Below are positions 18,259 to 25,336 of a stretch of DNA of 64,000 nucleotides, piece by piece. The stretch lies in assembly GCA_017380575.1 (NCBI GenBank), contig JAFODS010000028.1, forward strand, positions 105,505 to 169,504. The letters run 5' to 3'. The position numbers and the translations under genes are program-made. The DNA comes from Clostridia bacterium (GTDB lineage: Bacteria; Bacillota; Clostridia; Oscillospirales; Acutalibacteraceae). The stretch's first letter is position 1, and each line of letters opens with the position of its first letter. The notes under the pieces were generated by a model. That model saw only the letters and a list, made by a program, of their open reading frames with translations. It was not told the DNA's origin and did not search any database.

Positions 18259-19293
18259 ATGAAAAAGAAGACTGAAAAAAGCAATAAAAAGCATAAGGGG
18301 TTAAAAGTATTTGGCTGTATTGTTCTTGTCCTTGTTCTTTTCTTTGCAACAATCAACATAATTCCTCCGAAAAAGAATCTTGAGGAAAACCCGTTTGTTT
18401 TAAAAGAAGGCCAACCAACCATGATTGCAGCACATCGCGGCGGTGGTGACATTAACCCCGAAAACACACTTCTCGCCTTCAAAGAAGCTGTTCTTACACA
18501 CAAAGTAGACATCGTTGAAAGCGACATTTATATGACAAAGGACGGCTACCTTGTATTCAATCACGACAGCTACATTGACGAAACATGTAACGTAAACGGT
18601 GATATCAGTTATGAAGAGATGGAATCTCTTATTGAAGATGAGTCAAAACGTCACTACATCGCTGATATGACACTTGAAGAGCTTCAGCAGTACAATTTCG
18701 GATACTATTTTGAAGATGAAAACGGACAGCGAATTTACAAGGATGTAGAGAATTTCAAAGATATCGGTCTTCAGAGGGCAACAGCGGATCAGCTTTTTGA
18801 ATTTTTCTACGAAAGCCATCCTGACCTTATGTTCATTCTTGAAATCAAGAATGAAGGAGAAGAAGGCAAAAAAGCTTGCAAAATTTTCTACGATATGCTC
18901 AAGGAAAGATTCCCGAACTATCTTGATCAGATTGTTGTAGGCACCTTTAAGGATGAAATCGGGGAAGAGCTTAAAGAGAATTACCCTGACCTTCTTGACG
19001 GTGCAGCACCGTATAAGGCTGCACAGTTTGTTCTTACACAGTACCTTGGTGTAAATCTTTTTGACAACAGCAGCTTCTCAACCCTTCAGATCCCTGTTTC
19101 TTACGATATCGGTTTCGATCTTAACCTTGTAAGCAAAAGTCTTGTAAAACGCGCTCACAAGCGTAATATCGCAGTTCAGTACTGGACAATCAACGACCCT
19201 GACGAAATGCGTACTCTTATAGAACTCGGTGCAGACTGCCTTATGACAGACAACCCGAAGCTTATGAGAGAAATTCTTGAAGAATACAAATAA
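18259..19293 (+). CDS. Membrane-anchored glycerophosphodiester phosphodiesterase
   Basis: A 344-residue protein with a lysine-rich N-terminus, one membrane helix (about residues 18-38) and an extracytoplasmic GDPD TIM barrel. The catalytic motifs are intact: AAHRGGGDINPENTLLAF, VESDIYMTKDG and FNHD, with a late QYWTIND typical of the family. It hydrolyses glycerophosphodiesters to glycerol-3-phosphate and an alcohol. I use the ATG at 18259, preceded by AAGGAAAGGA; a longer upstream frame is unlikely. Confidence 0.92.
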   Translation: MKKKTEKSNKKHKGLKVFGCIVLVLVLFFATINIIPPKKNLEENPFVLKEGQPTMIAAHRGGGDINPENTLLAFKEAVLTHKVDIVESDIYMTKDGYLVFNHDSYIDETCNVNGDISYEEMESLIEDESKRHYIADMTLEELQQYNFGYYFEDENGQRIYKDVENFKDIGLQRATADQLFEFFYESHPDLMFILEIKNEGEEGKKACKIFYDMLKERFPNYLDQIVVGTFKDEIGEELKENYPDLLDGAAPYKAAQFVLTQYLGVNLFDNSSFSTLQIPVSYDIGFDLNLVSKSLVKRAHKRNIAVQYWTINDPDEMRTLIELGADCLMTDNPKLMREILEEYK

Positions 19294-19301
19294 ACATAAC
19301 G

Positions 19302-19340
19302 ATACCCTGATGTTCTGCAGAGCATCAGGGTATTATTTTA
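19302..19340 (+). terminator. Terminator of GDPD gene
   Basis: An 11-bp perfect hairpin (ATACCCTGATG / CATCAGGGTAT) is followed by TATTTTAT. Confidence 0.8.
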
Positions 19341-19361
19341 TCATTATGTCTATAAAAGTTT

Positions 19362-19393
19362 AAACTCCGTAATGCGGTTGCATTACGGAGTTT
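19362..19393 (-). terminator. Terminator-like hairpin of the ligase/VOR operon
   Basis: A 14-bp perfect hairpin (AAACTCCGTAATGC / GCATTACGGAGTTT, 4-nt loop) lies 7 bp past the last gene. The T-run after it on the reverse strand is weak. Confidence 0.65.
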
Positions 19394-19399
19394 GTTTAA

Positions 19400-19942
19400 T
19401 TATTCAGCGTAGTCGTAGCCTGACTTGATAGCTGTTTCGTTAACACCGAGAAGCTCGATCTTACGTGCTGAAACAACCTTCTTAAGAGCTGCATCAACGT
19501 TATCAAGAGAAAAGCTTTCAACTTCCTTGAGAACCTTACCTGTGATAATCATATTAGCAAGAGTCTTGATGTTGTTATCATATGCCATCTGTGTTGCAGG
19601 GATATAATAAACATCAACGTCTGTTCTTTCAACCTTCTTGTCAATGAGTGTTGAATCGACGAAAATCTTACCGCCGCTTACAACAGAGTTCTCATACTTT
19701 TCAAGTGAAGGAAGGTTCATTGCGATGAGTACATCGGGAGCATCAACGATGGGAGAACCGATCGGCTCGTCGCTGATGATAACTGAACAGTTAGCTGTAC
19801 CGCCACGCATCTCGGGGCCGTATGACGGAAGCCAGCTTACCTGCTTGTCTTCAATAAGTCCTTTATATGCAAGGAATTTTCCTGCGAAGAGGATACCCTG
19901 TCCGCCGAAGCCTGCAAAAAGCAATCTGCATGTCTTACTCAT
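19400..19942 (-). CDS. 2-oxoacid:ferredoxin oxidoreductase, gamma subunit
   Basis: A 180-residue gamma (catalytic-domain II) subunit. It starts with the family motif [17 protein letters not shown] and contains the conserved [17 protein letters not shown]. It is the last gene of the operon and overlaps the beta-subunit stop by 4 bp. Together the alpha, beta, gamma and delta subunits interconvert a 2-oxoacid with acyl-CoA, CO2 and reduced ferredoxin. Confidence 0.93.
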   Translation of the reverse strand: MSKTCRLLFAGFGGQGILFAGKFLAYKGLIEDKQVSWLPSYGPEMRGGTANCSVIISDEPIGSPIVDAPDVLIAMNLPSLEKYENSVVSGGKIFVDSTLIDKKVERTDVDVYYIPATQMAYDNNIKTLANMIITGKVLKEVESFSLDNVDAALKKVVSARKIELLGVNETAIKSGYDYAE

Positions 19943-20694
19943 TTTGCTTCCTCCTCTGCATAGATATCTTTATAAACACCGAGAGGATAATACGGAATCA
20001 TCTTCTCATCTACCCATTCGAGTGCCTTTTCGGGAGTCATACCCCAGTTTGTCGGGCAAGTTGAAACAACCTCGATAAGAGAGAAGCCTTTGCCTTCAAG
20101 CTGGTTTTGGAAAGCCTTTTTGATAGCCTTCTTTGCGTTCTTAACGTTCTTTACGTTGTTAACAGCAACTCGCTCAAGGTAAGCTGCACCGTCAACGTTT
20201 GAAAGAAGCTCACAAACCTTTACGGGATAACCTACTGTTTCAACATCTCTGCCGTAAGGTGAAGTCTGTGTAACCTGACCGGGAAGAGTTGTCGGAGCCA
20301 TCTGACCGCCTGTCATACCGTAGATTGCATTGTTTACGAAGATAACAGTGATGTTCTCTCTTCTTGCTGCTGCGTGTACCGTTTCAGCAGTACCGATAGC
20401 TGCAAGGTCACCGTCACCCTGATATGTAAATACGATCTTTGACGGATCACTTCTCTTAACACCTGTTGCAACTGCGGGAGCACGTCCGTGTGCAGCCTGA
20501 ACAAAGTCACATGTGAAATAGTTATATGCCATAACAGCACATCCAACGGGAGCAACACCGATTGTATCGCCCTCGATGCCGAGCTCGTCAATAACTTCCG
20601 CTACAAGGCGGTGGATAATACCGTGTGTACAACCCGGGCAATAGTGAAGCACTGCATCTGTGAGTGCCTTCGGCTTTTCAAATACTACTGACAT
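19939..20694 (-). CDS. 2-oxoacid:ferredoxin oxidoreductase, beta (TPP) subunit
   Basis: A 251-residue thiamine-diphosphate subunit with [11 protein letters not shown] near the start and the TPP/Mg motif [12 protein letters not shown]...[12 protein letters not shown]. Size and order fit VOR/KOR-type enzymes of Clostridia. The substrate (2-oxoisovalerate, 2-oxoglutarate or an aryl pyruvate) cannot be read from sequence alone. It shares one base with the alpha-subunit stop. Confidence 0.93.
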   Translation of the reverse strand: MSVVFEKPKALTDAVLHYCPGCTHGIIHRLVAEVIDELGIEGDTIGVAPVGCAVMAYNYFTCDFVQAAHGRAPAVATGVKRSDPSKIVFTYQGDGDLAAIGTAETVHAAARRENITVIFVNNAIYGMTGGQMAPTTLPGQVTQTSPYGRDVETVGYPVKVCELLSNVDGAAYLERVAVNNVKNVKNAKKAIKKAFQNQLEGKGFSLIEVVSTCPTNWGMTPEKALEWVDEKMIPYYPLGVYKDIYAEEEAK

Positions 20695-21761
20695 CAGAAC
20701 GCACCTCCGTTCTCGTTAACTTCATTGATTTTTGCAAGTACCTCTTCAGGTGTGGGGATCATACCGCCGACACGGTTGCAGAGGTAAACAGGCTTCTTGC
20801 AACGGATTGCAAGTTCAACATCTTCGATCATCTGACCCATGCTCATTTCAACACAGATGAATGCCTTGCACTTATCTGCTGCAGCTTCAAGAACCTTCTT
20901 CGGGAAGGGCCATACTGTGATAGGTCTGATCATACCAACCTTAACGCCGTTTGCACGAGCTTCGTTGATTGCATTCTTTGCAACACGTGAAGTAATACCA
21001 AAAGCAACAACACAAACCTCTGCATCGTCCATAAGGTACTCTTCGTACATAACTTCGTTTTCTTCGATTGCCTTATATTTCTCGTATCTTTCGAAGTTCT
21101 TGATTTCAAGCTCTTCGGGCTTAAGATAGAGTGAATTTACGATATTGTGCTCTCTTTCGCACTTCGTGCCTGTAAGTGCCCAGGGCTTCTCGTATTTTGT
21201 AACTTCGCCTACATCAAGTGATACCGGCTCCATCATCTGACCCATTGTGCCGTCAGCAAGGATCATTGAAACCATGCTGTACTTGTCTGCAAGGTCAAAA
21301 GCCTTTACTGTAAGGCTTGCCATTTCCTGAACTGAAGAAGGAGCGAGAACGATATTTCTGTAGTCACCGTGTCCGCCACCCTTTGTTGACTGGAAATAGT
21401 CAGACTGTGAAGGCTGGATACCGCCGAGACCGGGACCACCTCTCTGAACATTGACAACAACAGCAGGAAGGTCGCAACCTGCAAGGTATGAAATACCCTC
21501 AGCCTTAAGGGAAACTCCCGGGCTTGAAGATGATGTCATAACTCTTTTACCTGTTGATGCAACACCGATTACCATATTGATAGCAGAAACTTCACTTTCA
21601 GCCTGAAGGAAGGTTCCGCCGATTTTCGGCATACGCTTTGCCATATAAGCCGCAACTTCTGTCTGCGGTGTGATGGGATAGCCGAAGTAATGATGACAGC
21701 CTGCCTGAATAGCAGCTTCAGCAATAGCTTCGTTACCCTTCATAAGTACTTTTTCTGACAT
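20694..21761 (-). CDS. 2-oxoacid:ferredoxin oxidoreductase, alpha subunit (VorB-like)
   Basis: A 355-residue pyrimidine-binding/alpha subunit. It begins [30 protein letters not shown], the form usually annotated as 3-methyl-2-oxobutanoate dehydrogenase subunit VorB in Clostridia. The segment [20 protein letters not shown] and the C-terminal swivel domain are present. Gene order ferredoxin-alpha-beta-gamma and 0-8 bp spacings show a single complex. Confidence 0.92.
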   Translation of the reverse strand: MSEKVLMKGNEAIAEAAIQAGCHHYFGYPITPQTEVAAYMAKRMPKIGGTFLQAESEVSAINMVIGVASTGKRVMTSSSSPGVSLKAEGISYLAGCDLPAVVVNVQRGGPGLGGIQPSQSDYFQSTKGGGHGDYRNIVLAPSSVQEMASLTVKAFDLADKYSMVSMILADGTMGQMMEPVSLDVGEVTKYEKPWALTGTKCEREHNIVNSLYLKPEELEIKNFERYEKYKAIEENEVMYEEYLMDDAEVCVVAFGITSRVAKNAINEARANGVKVGMIRPITVWPFPKKVLEAAADKCKAFICVEMSMGQMIEDVELAIRCKKPVYLCNRVGGMIPTPEEVLAKINEVNENGGAF

Positions 21762-21768
21762 TATTTTT

Positions 21769-21975
21769 TCACCTCTCTACCGTAATTACACAATCAGGAC
21801 ACATTGTTGCACAGAATGCGCAACCGATGCACTTTTCAGGCTCAGTTACTTCTGCGGGGTGATGGCCCTTAGCATTGAGCTTTGTTTCTGACAGTTTAAC
21901 GATACCTTTCGGACAAGCGCCGACGCAAAGGCTGCAGCCCTTGCAAAGGTCTGTTTTGAATGTTACTTTTGCCAT
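21769..21975 (-). CDS. 2-oxoacid oxidoreductase delta subunit, 2x[4Fe-4S] ferredoxin
   Basis: A 68-residue ferredoxin with two classical cluster motifs, CKGCSLCVGACPKG and CIGCAFCATMCPD. It carries electrons between the TPP site and the external ferredoxin pool. It lies 7 bp upstream of the alpha subunit. Confidence 0.94.
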   Translation of the reverse strand: MAKVTFKTDLCKGCSLCVGACPKGIVKLSETKLNAKGHHPAEVTEPEKCIGCAFCATMCPDCVITVER

Positions 21976-21989
21976 AGCTTTTACCTCTC

Positions 21990-22652
21990 TTAGTTTATCT
22001 TTTCCTGTAGTCTGAGTGGCATTAAATTCTCCACTTTGCCGTACAGATTATTATACAACTTTTCATCTACGGTTGTCAACCTTATTGGAAGACCCGTAGC
22101 CTTTGAAACCTCATCTGCATAGCCGAGAGAGTCAAGAACATCCTGCGCGGTTGTTTCCTCGCCTATGTTTGAGTTATTAACAATTGCCGTGAATTTCATT
22201 GAGCATGCCGCTTCAATTTCTGCCATAACCTCGAGAGTGCTTTCGACATCCCTTGTAAGAGGGCGGTACATATTGATTACCATAAACATCTCGTAGTTAT
22301 TTTCTTTCTTAAGACTGTCTGCATAACGACCGAGGGCATATGCTCCCCTGTCGTCGCCGCCGATGTCCATAACGGCATATTCTGTATTATTATCAACAAT
22401 GGAATAAACATCCTGAGGCAAAGCCGGAAGGTCGACGTTTGAGCTTGCATACTGCGAAGAAATAAGTCGGATTCCCGCCTCAGTCAGTTCTTTTTCGCTG
22501 TCTTTTGTTCGGAAGTAAGGATTGACGATATCAAGGTCAGCGATTGCGACGGGTTTGCCGTCCGCTCTGAGTTTAAGAGCATAATTAACCGCAATGTTTG
22601 TCTTTCCGCTTCCGTAATGACCTGCAAAAAGTGTTACGCGCTTCGATTCCAC
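21990..22652 (-). CDS. P-loop ATP-binding protein of the ligase/VOR operon
   Basis: A 220-residue SIMIBI-type P-loop protein with Walker A GHYGSGKTNIAVNYAL at residues 10-25, a switch-like DLDIVNPYFRT and a Walker B-like AVMDIGGDDRGAYALG. It resembles ParA/CobB-like ATPases found beside 2-oxoacid oxidoreductases. It sits 13 bp before the ligase fusion's stop and 14 bp upstream of the ferredoxin subunit, so it belongs to this operon. Cluster assembly or complex maturation is conceivable but not shown. Confidence 0.8.
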   Translation of the reverse strand: MESKRVTLFAGHYGSGKTNIAVNYALKLRADGKPVAIADLDIVNPYFRTKDSEKELTEAGIRLISSQYASSNVDLPALPQDVYSIVDNNTEYAVMDIGGDDRGAYALGRYADSLKKENNYEMFMVINMYRPLTRDVESTLEVMAEIEAACSMKFTAIVNNSNIGEETTAQDVLDSLGYADEVSKATGLPIRLTTVDEKLYNNLYGKVENLMPLRLQEKIN

Positions 22653-22665
22653 TGTATCACCTCTT

Positions 22666-24933
22666 TTAAAGCTGATTTCTTATAATCTTTCCGCTGATAG
22701 TCTTCGGAAGCTCTGTTCTGAACTCGACTATTCGCGGATACTTGTAAGGTGCTGTATGCTCCTTAACATATTTCTGGATTTCCTTTTTGAGTTCTTCTGT
22801 CGGCTCTGTACCCTTTGTAAGAACAATACTTGCCTTTACAACCTGGCCTCTCACCTCATCGGGAGCTGCAGAAACACCGCATTCAAGAACATACGGAAGC
22901 TCCATAATAACATTTTCGATTTCGAACGGTCCGATGCGGTAGCCTGATGACTTGATAACATCGTCTGTTCTGCCGACATACCATAAGTAACCGTCCTCGT
23001 CTGCCCACGCAGTGTCGCCTGTATGGTAGTAGCCGTCGTACCAGACATCCTTAGTCTTTTCTTCATTCATAAAGTAGCCGATGAAAAGACCGCAGGGTAC
23101 TTTATCGCTTGTCTTGATACAGATTTCACCTGTTTCACCAAGCTCGGCAGGTGTTCCGTCAGGACGGAGAATCTGAATATCGTAAAGCGGTACGGGTTTA
23201 CCCATTGAACCCGGCTTCGGATTCATACCGACAAGGTTTGCAATTGAAAGTGTTGTTTCTGTCTGACCGAAGCCTTCCATAAGTGTAAGTCCTGTTGCAT
23301 TATAGAACTGTTTGAACACTTCAGGATTAAGAGCCTCGCCTGCAACCGTCGCATGCTTGATTGAGCTTAAATCGTACTTGCTGATATCCTGCTTGATAAG
23401 CATTCTGTACATCGTAGGCGGTGCACAGAAGGTTGAAATCTGATACTTTGCGAAGAGCGGAAGAAGATCAGCCGCGTCAAATCTTTCAAAGTCATAGACA
23501 AAGATTGAGCCTTCGCAAAGCCACTGACCATAAAGCTTACCCCAGAGAGCCTTACCCCAGCCTGTTTCTGAAATTGTGAAGTGGAGCCCGTCCTTGCTTA
23601 CACAGTGCCAATACTTAGCAGTGATGTAATGGCCGAGAGGATATTTAAAGCTGTGTGTCGCGATTTTCGGATAGCCTGTTGTTCCTGAAGTGAAGAACAT
23701 AAGCATCGGATCGTCGCCGCACGGTGCATTTTCATCTCTTCTGTAACGGCGGCTGAAGAGGCAATATTCTTCATCGAAGCTATGCCAGCCTTCTCTTGTA
23801 CCGTTAACGATAATTTTATTTTTAAGTGTACCTGTAACTGCATCTGCAAGCTCAGCCTGTCTTGCTGTGTCACCGTCTGCGGTACAGATAATTGTTGAAA
23901 CGTTAGCAGCCTTGAATCTGTATTCAAAGTCGTGCTGAACAAGAAGGTTTGTTGCAGGAATAACAACAGCACCAATCTTGTGAAGACCGAGAATTGCAAA
24001 CCAGAACTGATAGTGACGCTTCATAACAAGCATTACCGTGTCGCCCTTCTTAATGCCGAGTGACTTAAAGTAGTTTGCAGCCTGGCTTGAATGCTCTTTG
24101 ATATCTTTATAAGTAAAGATTCTCTCATTCTTATCCTTATCAAGGTGAACCATCGCACGTTTGTCAGGTGACTTTCTGCCGATGTTATCCACAATATCAA
24201 AAGCAAAGTTGAAAGTATCTTCGTTATTGAAGTCGATTGAAACGAGGTTACCGTTCTCATCCTCATGTGCATCGATATACTTTTCACACACAAGGCTTCC
24301 CGAAGCTTTTGTACCCTTGACAGCTCTGTCATGGACAATCTTTTCAACAGCTTCGTCACTTGCCATAACCATTGCGAGGAAAACGCAGTCTCTTCCGTCA
24401 ACGGCAATCATACCGTGAGGTGTTGAGCTGTTGTAATAGATGCTGTCGCCCTCTTCGAGGATTTCCTCATGGTTACCGATTCTGACCTTGAGCTTACCGC
24501 TGATAACAAGATCAAACTCCTGACCTGCATGAGTTGTTGTATGAATCGGCTGATTTTCAAGCTCAGCTGAATATTCATAGCGTACCATGTACGGGTCTGA
24601 GAGTCTTTTTCTGAACTTCGGAGCAAGGTTTTTGATTTCGATGCCGTTTTCACTTGCAGTCGTCTGTCCCTTACCCTTTCTTGTTACCGTATACGATGTA
24701 AGAACGGCACTATGTCCTTCAAGGAGGTCGGTAAGACCGATATCAAAAGCAAGAGCACACTTATGAACAAAAGTGAACGGAAGATCAATTTCTCCTGCTT
24801 CATAAATATTATACTGTTCAACAGATACTTCTGTTTTTTCGGCCATTTCTTCTACGCTGAAGCCACAGATATCGCGCATTTCCTTAATTCGCTGTGCCAC
24901 CTCGTAGAGCTTATTAGTTGTGTTGTTTTCCAT
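22666..24933 (-). CDS. HTH-cupin-acyl-CoA synthetase fusion
   Basis: A 755-residue three-part protein. Residues ~10-65 are an XRE-type helix-turn-helix (GFSVEEMAEKTEVSVEQYNIYEAGE). Residues ~115-195 are a cupin with likely ligand-binding HAGQEFDLVISG and TPHGMI. Residues ~245-755 are a complete ANL adenylate-forming ligase: FTSGTTGYPKIA, GFGQTETT, TGDTAW, GRTDDVIKSSGYRIG and the catalytic-lysine ISGKIIRN. The ISETGWGK stretch is like medium-chain/branched-chain acyl-CoA synthetases. It is first in the T-box-led operon with the P-loop protein and VOR subunits. The HTH could make it a self-regulating enzyme. Confidence 0.9.
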   Translation of the reverse strand: MENNTTNKLYEVAQRIKEMRDICGFSVEEMAEKTEVSVEQYNIYEAGEIDLPFTFVHKCALAFDIGLTDLLEGHSAVLTSYTVTRKGKGQTTASENGIEIKNLAPKFRKRLSDPYMVRYEYSAELENQPIHTTTHAGQEFDLVISGKLKVRIGNHEEILEEGDSIYYNSSTPHGMIAVDGRDCVFLAMVMASDEAVEKIVHDRAVKGTKASGSLVCEKYIDAHEDENGNLVSIDFNNEDTFNFAFDIVDNIGRKSPDKRAMVHLDKDKNERIFTYKDIKEHSSQAANYFKSLGIKKGDTVMLVMKRHYQFWFAILGLHKIGAVVIPATNLLVQHDFEYRFKAANVSTIICTADGDTARQAELADAVTGTLKNKIIVNGTREGWHSFDEEYCLFSRRYRRDENAPCGDDPMLMFFTSGTTGYPKIATHSFKYPLGHYITAKYWHCVSKDGLHFTISETGWGKALWGKLYGQWLCEGSIFVYDFERFDAADLLPLFAKYQISTFCAPPTMYRMLIKQDISKYDLSSIKHATVAGEALNPEVFKQFYNATGLTLMEGFGQTETTLSIANLVGMNPKPGSMGKPVPLYDIQILRPDGTPAELGETGEICIKTSDKVPCGLFIGYFMNEEKTKDVWYDGYYHTGDTAWADEDGYLWYVGRTDDVIKSSGYRIGPFEIENVIMELPYVLECGVSAAPDEVRGQVVKASIVLTKGTEPTEELKKEIQKYVKEHTAPYKYPRIVEFRTELPKTISGKIIRNQL

Positions 24934-24963
24934 AAATTTACCTCCTTTTTATGACTTTGAGGA

Positions 24964-25256
24964 AATAAAAAACCGTCTCAAAGTCCTTAAAAACTTTGAG
25001 ACGGAAAATAAAATCCGCGGTACCACTCAAATTGCACTCTGCTATTGCTTTGTGCCACTCATCAGGGTCAGCCAACCCCTTAACACTAACGTAGTTATAC
25101 GGAAGAAACTATTTGCATTAAGCGTTCATCTCTCCGGCTCGGAAGTGATAGGTCATAACCGTTTGAAACTGTCGGTCTCGCACCAACCGCCGACTCTCTT
25201 TAAGTTTCGAAAACGCAACCGTCTTCGTCACAGCCTTTATAAACAATTACTTGTTG
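24964..25256 (-). promoter_or_regulatory. T-box leader of the acyl-CoA ligase/VOR operon
   Basis: The T-box core TGGTACCGCGG (25015-25026) is followed by a 14-bp terminator hairpin (24973-25004) and a T-run on the reverse strand. The 5' part has the distal Stem I sequence AGAGAGTCGG. The specifier loop falls in GGTTATGACC (25151-25160). By eye the codon could be GTT (Val), TAT (Tyr) or ATG (Met), and I could not decide between them. Confidence 0.9.
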
Positions 25257-25262
25257 CGATAT

Positions 25263-25291
25263 ATTATAAACTTATTATATATCATTTTCAA
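25263..25291 (-). promoter_or_regulatory. Promoter of the ligase/VOR operon
   Basis: TTGAAA (25286-25291) and a perfect TATAAT (25263-25268) on the reverse strand are spaced 17 bp. Confidence 0.8.
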
Positions 25292-25299
25292 GAAACACT

Positions 25300-25330
25300 T
25301 TGTAATGTATGCATTACATTTTGTAATGTG
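25300..25330. promoter_or_regulatory. Candidate operator TGTAATG-N4-CATTACA
   Basis: A perfect 7-bp inverted repeat with a 4-bp centre lies just upstream of the -35 of the ligase/VOR promoter. A third half-site TGTAATG follows at once. It might be bound by the HTH domain of the ligase fusion. This is inference from position and symmetry. Confidence 0.45.
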
Positions 25331-25336
25331 TGTTTT

